Shown here one piece after another: positions 1-7,245 of a stretch of DNA of 7,245 bases (position 1 is its first letter; every line of letters starts with the position of its first letter). The translations under genes and the position numbers were made by a program. The notes beneath the pieces were generated by a model. The model saw nothing but the letters and a program-made list of their open reading frames with translations. It had not been told where the DNA came from and did not search any database. Origin of the DNA: an uncultured Pseudomonadota bacterium (GTDB taxonomy: Bacteria > Myxococcota_A > Polyangia > HGW-17); contig CALKWH010000082.1 of the NCBI GenBank assembly GCA_938004375.1, forward strand, positions 1-7,245, read 5' to 3'.

Positions 1-221
1 TCTTCCTGCGCGCCGGCGCGGGCCTGGAGATCTACTATGACGGACTGAACGACGACAACTCCACCGGCATCGCCCCCGTGATCACCCTCGGCGTGGGCGC
101 CCGCTGGCGCCTGTGGGAGCACTTCGACTTGGGAGTTGAAGTGGCCTTCCTGAAATACGTCTTCAGCGATGACCTGGTCGACATGGTGAAGCCCCCGGCC
201 GGCCTGTGGGTGAACTTCTGA
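1..221 (+). CDS. Outer-membrane beta-barrel protein, C-terminal fragment
   Basis: The reading frame that starts at base 3 is open to a TGA at 219-221 and gives the last 72 residues of a protein whose start lies outside the window. The segment alternates polar and hydrophobic/aromatic residues, as amphipathic beta-strands do: APVITLGVGARWRLW, then FDLGVEVAFLKYVF, then GLWVNF. Short acidic turns such as DGLNDDNS and SDDLVD separate these strands. The final residue is Phe, the usual BAM-recognition signature of outer-membrane barrels. Taken together this supports a small porin-like or OmpA/OmpW-type barrel located in the outer membrane. The specific family and any ligand cannot be read from the fragment. 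The gene is followed by about 75 bases before the next CDS on the same strand, with no convincing terminator in between. Confidence 0.72.
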   Translation, partial: FLRAGAGLEIYYDGLNDDNSTGIAPVITLGVGARWRLWEHFDLGVEVAFLKYVFSDDLVDMVKPPAGLWVNF

Positions 222-258
222 GGTCTGCTCCTCCGCCTGGCGGGACCCATCACCAAGG

Positions 259-288
259 TTGACTCCCGCGGGTTGCCTTGGGTACGGT
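259..288 (+). promoter_or_regulatory. Putative promoter for a leaderless transcript
   Basis: TTGACT at 259-264 (five of six match to the -35 consensus) is followed after 18 bases by TACGGT at 283-288, which keeps the TA...T pattern of a -10 box. The -10 box ends 7 bases before the ATG at 296, so transcription would begin on or next to the start codon. This agrees with the lack of any purine-rich Shine-Dalgarno sequence upstream of that ATG. The assignment is by inspection only. Confidence 0.35.
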
Positions 289-295
289 GCTGCCC

Positions 296-2008
296 ATGGA
301 ACTCTTCGAAACTCTCATCTACGACCTGCTGGGACCGCAGACAACCTTCACCCTCGAGGTCGGCGACGACGGCACGCCCCGACTGACCCTCGCGACGGGG
401 GAGTCGCTCTGCCTGGAACCTGAATGCGTCGTCCTCGAGGACGTGGAGGACGACGACCGGGCCGAGGCGCTGGGGGCGGCCCTGGGGACAGCCGGCGGGC
501 GCCTGCGCCGCGTCTACGACTTCGCCGCGCGGTTCCCGTGGGAGCTCACCTCGGGGGCCGACCGGCTCGTCTGTACCCTGGGACCGCCGTCGTCGGGCCA
601 GACACTCGGCGACGACGGACTCCGGGGGACGCTGCGCCTGATCGGCTACGACCACGAGGAACTGACGAGCGTCAGGGAGTCCGAGGGCGTCGTCGTCTCG
701 GCCGCGGCCCTCGACGGATCCTGGGACGCCTGGACGGCGCTCGTCGACGCCTGGGACGCGCGGCGCGCGAGCTTCAGTGACCCGACGGAGCTCTACCCGG
801 AGGACGTCGGTCTGGAGCTGCCGCAGGTGCCCGACGACCCCGTGGACGAAGGCTGGAACGACTTCGTGGCGTCGCTGGGCCTGTCCCCGGAGACGGTCGA
901 AGGGACCGTGGCGCCGTTCGTCGCGGCGGCGTTCGAGGCTTTGCCGGCCGTCGCCGCCCGCTATATGGAACTGTATGGGCTCCCGCTGCCCGCCGGGCTC
1001 GCGCCGCTGGCCGCCCTGATCGAGGCACTGGGCGCCCTGCCCGCGAATCCGCCGCGCTGCTTCTGGGAGCCCACGCCGGGTCGCGACCGGGGCGGCGCCT
1101 GGATGGACGCGGCCCTGGGCATGCGGCCCGCCGGGCTCTCCGAGTGGTTCGCGCCGGAGGCGCTCCGCCGGCAGCCCCGCGACGCCTCCGAGCTCTACGG
1201 CGAGGTCCCGCCGGGGCGCGAAGGCCCGCTCGATGCGCGTCTGGACCTGCGCTACCGGCGTGACGCGCCGCAGTTCGTGACGTTCCTGGGCGGCGACTCC
1301 GACGGCCTGCACTGGGGCTTCTGGTACGACAGCCCGGCCCACGCCCCGGTCATCGCCCACAACTATGCCCGGGACAGCGCCGAGACCTGGCTCGACGGCG
1401 TCACCGGGGTGCTGCCGTTTCTGCGCCAGTCCATCGCCCGGGCCCTCGAAGAGGTCTTCGAGGAGCTCGCAAACGAGGCGGCCGAGGCGTCGGATGCGGA
1501 CGGGGACGACCCCGGGATCCCCTATCCGCTGGCGCGCTGGCGGGCCCTGCGGGTCCTCACCCTGCTGCTCGACGGCGTCGAAGCGGCGGCGGCCTCGTTC
1601 CTGCCCGACGCACCCGAAGCGCCTCCCTGCCCGTGGCCGCGCACCGACGGCTACCCCACGGGCAGCCCGGCCCTGGCCCTTCCCCCGGACGCGGGCGCCG
1701 TGCCGCGCCACGTGGTCAGTTGGCAAGGCACCGTGGACGCGCCCCCGCTCCCGACGCGCCTACAGTGGATCGACGAGGCGCGCGCCGAGCTGGACGCCGG
1801 ACGACCGGCGTACGCGCAGGCCCTCGGGCTGTACCTGCACTGGGCCGACGCCGACGACGTGCGCGAGGCCGCCGGCGCGCTGCTGCTCGACGCCTACCGC
1901 GCCCTGGGCTTTTCGGCCTTCGCCGGGATCCTCGAGGCGCACCTGAGGCACCGGGACCTGCCGAGCGTGGCCGTGTTCCGCAACGGCGATCCGACAGGAT
2001 CCGTTTGA
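296..2008 (+). CDS. Uncharacterised 570-residue soluble protein
   Basis: I do not recognise this family. The frame is open further upstream to TTG (278) and GTG (287), but ATG 296 is chosen because the protein then begins MELFETLIYDLLG, a plausible N-terminus, and because the promoter-like element at 259-288 abuts it. No Shine-Dalgarno sequence is visible for any of the three starts. The product has no signal peptide or membrane helix and is strongly acidic, so it is probably cytoplasmic. The most family-like block is at about residues 327-365: FVTFLGGDSDGLHWGFWYD, followed shortly by PVIAHNYARDSAETW. This Gly/Asp/Trp-rich pattern loosely recalls SUKH (SMI1/KNR4)-type proteins, but I would not assign that fold. 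An acidic, helical and probably flexible stretch follows (about residues 380-405). The last 70 residues look helical and repeat-like (AQALGLYLHWADADDVREAA). Third positions are strongly G/C, as in the flanking core genes, which supports real coding and native origin. The long antisense frame over this gene is a shadow. Confidence 0.75.
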   Translation: MELFETLIYDLLGPQTTFTLEVGDDGTPRLTLATGESLCLEPECVVLEDVEDDDRAEALGAALGTAGGRLRRVYDFAARFPWELTSGADRLVCTLGPPSSGQTLGDDGLRGTLRLIGYDHEELTSVRESEGVVVSAAALDGSWDAWTALVDAWDARRASFSDPTELYPEDVGLELPQVPDDPVDEGWNDFVASLGLSPETVEGTVAPFVAAAFEALPAVAARYMELYGLPLPAGLAPLAALIEALGALPANPPRCFWEPTPGRDRGGAWMDAALGMRPAGLSEWFAPEALRRQPRDASELYGEVPPGREGPLDARLDLRYRRDAPQFVTFLGGDSDGLHWGFWYDSPAHAPVIAHNYARDSAETWLDGVTGVLPFLRQSIARALEEVFEELANEAAEASDADGDDPGIPYPLARWRALRVLTLLLDGVEAAAASFLPDAPEAPPCPWPRTDGYPTGSPALALPPDAGAVPRHVVSWQGTVDAPPLPTRLQWIDEARAELDAGRPAYAQALGLYLHWADADDVREAAGALLLDAYRALGFSAFAGILEAHLRHRDLPSVAVFRNGDPTGSV

Positions 2009-2020
2009 TCACCATGGTGA
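2009..2020. repeat. 12-bp perfect palindrome after the stop codon
   Basis: TCACCATGGTGA directly follows the TGA stop of the 570-residue protein gene and lies in the 53-base gap to the convergent lipoprotein gene. It is a perfect dyad without a loop and is not followed by a T-tract, so it is not a normal terminator. It could be a protein-binding site or chance. Confidence 0.3.
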
Positions 2021-2061
2021 GGCGTGGGAGACGGTCTTTGGCGGATTTCACCTCGGCTTGG

Positions 2062-2652
2062 CTAGAAACGCCAACCGGGCACCGGGGATGGGGTCGGATC
2101 CAGGGATGTGTCGGAGAAACTCTTGTAAACGCTGTTGCGTTCATCTGCGGCCAACATCATCACTAATACGGACAATCCGACTGCCAGACAGGTGATCACG
2201 GTGACCGTGACGACGACTCCCTTGCCGCGAAGCTTGGGAAAATGGAGATCGGGAACCCACGCTTCGGACCGGGTGATATCCTCGTAGGCGACAGTGATGG
2301 GCGGACCAGACGCGGTCAGGATCTTCAGTCTGTCACCGTGGGGCTCGAACTGGTAGGGGTCCGCGATGCGGAGAACCCTGCCAGAAGCCAGCTTCAGCCG
2401 GACTTTGGACGGACGTCCCTCGACCGCCAGGATCCTTCCATCAGGGGTTTTCAATTGTATGTAGGATTTGTGGTAAAGCGTTTCAGTACTATTGTTCGTT
2501 CTCACGACCCCGATCAGCGTCGTGTAGGTTTTATTGAGCTTGGGTAGCTCCGATGGTAAAAAGGTCTTGTAACTGTAACAACCCGACGAAACCGTAAGTC
2601 CCGCCACGGAGACCGCAAGCAGAAAATTCCAGACGGGGATTTTTAACATCAT
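2062..2652 (-). CDS. Small putative lipoprotein with C-terminal membrane helix
   Basis: The 196-residue product is of unknown function. The start is set at the ATG ending at 2652 because a GGAG lies 7 bases upstream; neighbouring ATGs at 2658 and 2649 are less well spaced. Residues 1-25 form a lipoprotein-like signal (hydrophobic [14 protein letters not shown], then SSGC with Cys25). The -3 residue is Ser, so the lipobox is imperfect. Residues 40-130 look beta-rich ([36 protein letters not shown]), ending in [14 protein letters not shown]. Residues about 145-168 are one strong hydrophobic helix ([21 protein letters not shown]), followed by a short polar tail. This layout of lipobox, small beta domain, EDI-type motif and membrane helix resembles uncharacterised lipoproteins I associate with FCB-group bacteria. 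The gene is less GC-rich than its neighbours, suggesting acquisition. Its frame is also continuous with the hsdM remnant upstream, so the coding frame can be over-extended to 3027 or 3234. Confidence 0.7.
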   Translation of the reverse strand: MMLKIPVWNFLLAVSVAGLTVSSGCYSYKTFLPSELPKLNKTYTTLIGVVRTNNSTETLYHKSYIQLKTPDGRILAVEGRPSKVRLKLASGRVLRIADPYQFEPHGDRLKILTASGPPITVAYEDITRSEAWVPDLHFPKLRGKGVVVTVTVITCLAVGLSVLVMMLAADERNSVYKSFSDTSLDPTPSPVPGWRF

Positions 2653-2705
2653 CGCCATACTCCATTGTAACAAAATTGGTTGGCTGGCCATCCTCAATAT
2701 TCTTA

Positions 2706-3027
2706 TAATAGTGCTCGCCGGCGGTCTCGTTCGAGATTTCGGCGAACTTGCGGATGAGTCGCCCAGGAGCTTCTTCATGTCCAGCTGCGAGGCGTTGTAG
2801 AAGTGCTGGCCGGCGGCGCGCAGCAAGAACGGCTCGGGGTTCAGCCCGGCCTTGGTGCGGGCGGCCAATTCGCGCAGGACAGCGGGCTTGGTCGCCTCGA
2901 GCACGCAGTCGAGGCGCCGAAGCACGGTGAACGGCAGGATGACCTTGCCGTACTCGGACTGCTTGTAGTCACCGCGCAGCAGGTCGGCGACCGACCAGAT
3001 GAACGAGAAGAGATTGACGTTGTTCAT
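2706..3027 (-). pseudogene. hsdM: hsdM remnant (type I R-M methyltransferase subunit), internally deleted and truncated
   Basis: The ATG at 3025-3027 opens a frame with the typical N-terminus of type I Hsd[21 protein letters not shown], then [18 protein letters not shown], and later [15 protein letters not shown] at residues 76-90. In intact HsdM this N-terminal helical region precedes the SAM-binding N6-adenine methylase domain. Here the homology stops at KLLGD (about 2758). It resumes one frame over as [17 protein letters not shown] (about 2758-2708), the segment that normally leads into the FTPREV-type stretch roughly 65-75 residues later. The join therefore looks like an internal deletion of about 0.2 kb that also shifts the frame. 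After AGEHYY the sequence becomes AT-rich and no longer resembles HsdM, so the whole catalytic region, including the NPPY motif, is missing. A weak AGGTAG lies about 12 bases before the ATG. No hsdS or hsdR is present. The gene cannot make an active methylase. Confidence 0.82.
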
Positions 3028-3197
3028 GGTTCGCCAATCTACCTGAAGCCGGCGGTGTGCACAAGGCTTGGGACGTTGCCGAAGCCAAGCAAGGCAAGTC
3101 GTGGATATCTTGCCGGACTTTGGCGAAGGTGATAGCGTGCCGACTGTCCGAAAGGCTTCAGACCGTTTTCTTATTGTCCAGGGAGCGAATCGTCGTC

Positions 3198-4310
3198 GTG
3201 AAAAAAACATCCTCCGAGAAAAAAACATCGTCAAGAAAAGCCATGGGAAAGAACCGTGAGGGAGCCATTTTCCCAGTGGCCGTTCCGATGCAGGAGATGC
3301 CGGAAAATTACGGAGAATTGCTCTCCGGAATCCGGGAGATCGTGAGGAGTGAGCGCATCAAGGCCCTGATGTCGGCCAACTCCGCGATGGTGATGATGTA
3401 TTGGAAAATCGGACATTCCATTCTTCAGCAACAGGAGATGGAGGGCTGGGGGACCCGTGTGATCGATCGCCTCTCGTTCGACCTGAAGACCGCCTTCCCG
3501 GACATGACTGGGTTTTCTCCACGCAACCTCAAGTACATGCGCCAGTTCGCACAAGCCTGGCCTGACCCCGCAATCGTGCAACGCACCGTTGCACAATTGC
3601 CCTGGCGCAGCAACATTACCCTGCTGGACAAGCTCGACGACCCTGAAGTCCGCCTGTGGTATGCGGCCAAGGCTCTCGAAGTGGGCATGGGCAAGGACAT
3701 GCTGTCCATCCAGATCGAGAGCCGGTTGCATGAGCGGCAGGGCAAGGCTGTGAGCAATTTCCAGATCGTTTTACCGCCCCCGGACTCGGACATGACGACC
3801 CAGGCCTTCAAGGACCCGTACCTGTTCGATTTTCTCGGCACCGCAGATCCCAGGCGGGAAGCGGAGCTGGAGCAGAAGTTGGTGGATCACATCCAGAAAT
3901 TCCTGCTCGAGCTGGGTCAAGGCTTCGCGTTCGTGGGACGTCAGGTTCACCTGGAGGTCGGCCAGAGCGATTTCCATCTGGACCTGCTGTTCTATCACCT
4001 GCACCTGCGCTGTTACGTCGTCATCGAGCTCAAGACTGGATCGTTCGATCCGGGGCATGTGGGACAACTCAACCTCTACCTGAGTGCGGTGGACGACCTG
4101 CTGCGTCACCCCGACGACAAGCCGTCCATCGGCCTGCTTTTGGTCAAACAGAAGGATCGGACCGTCGTCGAATACGCGCTGGCCAACTTCACCAAGCCCA
4201 TCGGTGTGGCCCAATGGGAGCGGCAGATCACCGATTCCCTGCCTGAAGACCTCCGCAGCAGTCTTCCGACCGTCGAGCAAATCGAGATGGAGATGGGGCG
4301 CGACGATTGA
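3198..4310 (+). CDS. DUF1016/YhcG-family PD-(D/E)XK nuclease
   Basis: The 370-residue product matches the layout of the DUF1016 (YhcG) family at normal length. The N-terminal helical domain (about residues 36-190) contains [41 protein letters not shown] and [13 protein letters not shown], with [14 protein letters not shown] after it. The C-terminal nuclease domain contains [30 protein letters not shown] and VVIELKTG, giving candidate PD-(D/E)XK residues Asp262, Glu277 and Lys279, then GQLNLYL (Gln290). The protein ends with the family-like [17 protein letters not shown] and KPIGVAQW blocks. All catalytic positions appear intact. GTG 3198 is chosen as start because GGGAG lies 12 bases upstream and [13 protein letters not shown] makes a plausible basic tail; ATG 3243 (355 residues) is the main alternative. 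The open frame back to 3057 is probably non-coding. Such genes commonly sit inside type I R-M loci, and the hsdM remnant lies divergently 170 bases away. A DNA-cleaving or defence role is inferred from the fold. Confidence 0.9.
   Translation: MKKTSSEKKTSSRKAMGKNREGAIFPVAVPMQEMPENYGELLSGIREIVRSERIKALMSANSAMVMMYWKIGHSILQQQEMEGWGTRVIDRLSFDLKTAFPDMTGFSPRNLKYMRQFAQAWPDPAIVQRTVAQLPWRSNITLLDKLDDPEVRLWYAAKALEVGMGKDMLSIQIESRLHERQGKAVSNFQIVLPPPDSDMTTQAFKDPYLFDFLGTADPRREAELEQKLVDHIQKFLLELGQGFAFVGRQVHLEVGQSDFHLDLLFYHLHLRCYVVIELKTGSFDPGHVGQLNLYLSAVDDLLRHPDDKPSIGLLLVKQKDRTVVEYALANFTKPIGVAQWERQITDSLPEDLRSSLPTVEQIEMEMGRDD
3200..3229 (+). repeat. Direct repeat with two A7 tracts at the nuclease start
   Basis: The 12-mer GAAAAAAACATC occurs at 3200-3211 and again at 3218-3229, an 18-base period at the very beginning of the DUF1016 gene. 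It encodes the repeated KKTSS in the N-terminal tail. Each copy holds a run of seven A, which stands out in this GC-rich window. Confidence 0.7.
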
Positions 4311-4346
4311 AGAATAATCTGCCCCTTGAGCGCACCACGCCCGCGA

Positions 4347-4452
4347 CGTGAAAAACACACCCTGCCCATCCACCCGAACGACCCCGAAAACGGCATACCA
4401 TGAAATCCTTCACGTGAAAGTTCTCCGTGAAGGTTTGCAAAATGTTCACGGA
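4347..4452. repeat. Cluster of TTCACG/CGTGAA inverted repeats
   Basis: Five copies of the hexamer TTCACG or its complement CGTGAA lie within about 105 bases: 4347-4352, 4409-4414, 4413-4418, 4426-4431 and 4445-4450. TTCACGTGAA at 4409-4418 is a perfect 10-bp palindrome. CCTTCACG (4407-4414) can pair with CGTGAAGG (4426-4433) over an 11-base loop. Alternatively TCCGTGAA (4424-4431) can pair with TTCACGGA (4445-4452) over a 13-base loop. The two hairpins share the middle arm and so exclude each other. The cluster sits between the convergent DUF1016 and guaB genes. Confidence 0.6.
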
Positions 4453-4456
4453 AACT

Positions 4457-4475
4457 GCCCCAAATGGGGGCTTTT
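4457..4475 (+). terminator. Candidate intrinsic terminator between convergent genes
   Basis: GCCCC (4457-4461), loop AAATG and GGGGC (4467-4471) form a short GC-rich hairpin followed by TTTT at 4472-4475 on the plus strand, about 150 bases after the DUF1016 stop. Read on the minus strand, the same hairpin is followed by AGTTT, so it could also serve guaB as a weak bidirectional terminator. The 5-bp stem and short T-run keep confidence modest. Confidence 0.42.
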
Positions 4476-4522
4476 CAGACCGAACGAGTGCGAGGAAGTG
4501 GATGGGGTGGCGTGGCTGATTT

Positions 4523-6815
<2,293 letters not shown>

Positions 6816-6901
6816 GCGGCACTCCCGGCCCGGCGCGAGGACCGGGCCCGTTCGGTGGGTGCAGCGGACTTACTCAGAATCGCGGGAAAAGGCAAGCTGA
6901 A

Positions 6902-6934
6902 TGGTCGCGGCGACCAGGACGGCCGGCTGCCGTC
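6902..6934. promoter_or_regulatory. Two adjacent dyads in the divergent intergenic region
   Basis: TGGTCGC (6902-6908) and GCGACCA (6910-6916) form a 7-bp inverted repeat around a single base. One base later GACGGC (6918-6923) and GCCGTC (6929-6934) form a 6-bp inverted repeat with a 5-base centre. They lie between the nuclease/guaB operon and the plus-strand membrane-protein gene, about 20 bases before the candidate promoter of the latter. They are possible operators; no T-tract follows either one. Confidence 0.35.
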
Positions 6935-6951
6935 GCCACGGAAGCCGGTGC

Positions 6952-6979
6952 TTTACTTCCGCGCCGACTCGGGTATCTT
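6952..6979 (+). promoter_or_regulatory. Candidate sigma-70 promoter for the membrane-protein gene
   Basis: TTTACT at 6952-6957 and TATCTT at 6974-6979 each match four of six consensus bases, and the spacing is 16 bases. Transcription would start near 6986, leaving a leader of roughly 68 bases before the ATG at 7054. This is the best plus-strand candidate in the gap, found by eye only. Confidence 0.4.
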
Positions 6980-7053
6980 CAGGTGCCGCGGGCACAGGCA
7001 CGCCCGGACCTCCCCCCGCATCGCCGTTCGACGAACCCCCAGCGGAGTTCACC

Positions 7054-7245
7054 ATGATGAAACATTGGCGCACCAATTTTTCGACCGTCGTTAACCTGCA
7101 GAGCCTGATCGTGGCCGGCCTGACCGTCGGCATCACCCTGCTGTGCCTGCGCTTCGACATCATCGCCGACATCCCCACCAGCCTGATCGGCATCGCGGTG
7201 GTGTTCCCCATCGTGTTCTCCATCAACGCCGCCTACCGACGCCGC
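7054..7245 (+). CDS. Multi-pass membrane protein, N-terminal fragment
   Basis: ATG 7054 is preceded by GGAG with a 6-base spacing, and the frame runs open for 64 codons to the window edge. A polar start (MMKHWRTNFS) is followed by a hydrophobic helix at about residues 17-33 (SLIVAGLTVGITLLCLRF). After a short IIADIPTS turn comes a second helix at about 43-58 (SLIGIAVVFPIVFSINAA), then a basic YRRR. The positive charges after helix 2 fit a hairpin with both ends in the cytoplasm. The FPIVFSINAAYRRR ending recalls bestrophin-like bacterial membrane proteins, but with only 64 residues this is a low-confidence resemblance. The remainder of the gene lies outside the window. Confidence 0.8.
   Translation, partial: MMKHWRTNFSTVVNLQSLIVAGLTVGITLLCLRFDIIADIPTSLIGIAVVFPIVFSINAAYRRR

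Noticed and set aside
35..1726. A 563-codon open frame on the minus strand opposite the 570-residue protein gene and the barrel fragment
   Set aside because: It is rich in Arg, Gly and Pro without domain structure, crosses two plus-strand coding regions, and is the usual antisense shadow of GC-rich coding DNA.
1988..2100. Inverted GATCCGAC / GTCGGATC pair flanking the gap after the 570-residue protein gene
   Set aside because: The arms are only 8 bp, about 100 bases apart, and both lie in coding sequence; no target-site duplication or element is visible between them.
2680..2709. TTGGCT and TATAAT on the plus strand at 18-base spacing
   Set aside because: The -10 hexamer is perfect, but no plus-strand gene follows; it lies in the hsdM/lipoprotein junction and is probably fortuitous.
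3057..3197. N-terminal extension of the DUF1016 frame upstream of GTG 3198
   Set aside because: The added 47 residues do not resemble the family N-terminus, and a Shine-Dalgarno-like GGGAG supports a start at 3198.
3028..3234. N-terminal extension of the hsdM/lipoprotein minus-strand frame up to 3234
   Set aside because: HsdM homology begins at the ATG at 3027; the extension is the antisense of the DUF1016 5' end and contains the complement of its poly-A repeats.
6867..6895. Possible minus-strand promoter (TTGCCT and TAAGTC, 17-base spacing) for the thermonuclease gene
   Set aside because: The -10 candidate matches only two of six consensus bases, so it is too weak to annotate.

Overview
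The window looks like chromosomal DNA from a high-GC, Gram-negative bacterium. The evidence is a C-terminal outer-membrane beta-barrel fragment ending in phenylalanine, two proteins with lipoprotein-type signal peptides, and strongly G/C-biased third codon positions in most genes. I cannot assign a phylum. The small lipoprotein with a terminal membrane helix recalls proteins I associate with the FCB superphylum and related lineages, but this is a weak hint.

Layout, left to right. (1) Positions 1-221 hold the 3' end of an outer-membrane barrel gene (+). (2) Positions 296-2008 hold a large, uncharacterised 570-residue protein (+); it has no Shine-Dalgarno sequence, and a promoter-like element sits directly on its ATG, so it may be leaderless. 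(3) Positions about 2062-4480 form a visibly less GC-biased, patchwork segment. It contains a small lipoprotein gene (-), the remains of a type I restriction-modification methylase gene hsdM (-) with an internal deletion and an abrupt 3' end, and a divergent, apparently intact DUF1016/YhcG-type PD-(D/E)XK nuclease gene (+). A short tail full of inverted repeats and a terminator-like hairpin follows. I read this as the scar of a defence locus. (4) Positions 4523-6815 are core-type sequence on the minus strand: a secreted thermonuclease-like lipoprotein gene followed 10 nt later by guaB (IMP dehydrogenase), probably one operon; no guaA follows. (5) Positions 6816-7053 are a divergent intergenic region with two adjacent dyads and a plausible plus-strand promoter. 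(6) Positions 7054-7245 hold the 5' end of a multi-pass membrane protein gene (+), cut by the window edge.

Functional links. The nuclease and the hsdM remnant probably derive from one type I R-M locus, where DUF1016 genes are often found, although here they are divergent and hsdS/hsdR are absent. The thermonuclease and guaB are closely spaced, with the guaB ribosome-binding site overlapping the nuclease stop codon. This suggests co-transcription and possible translational coupling of an envelope nuclease with purine synthesis. I see no convincing wholly new system. The strongest oddities are the hsdM deletion scar with its read-through fusion frame, the repeat cluster at 4347-4452, the poly-A repeats at the nuclease start, and the uncharacterised 570-residue protein.
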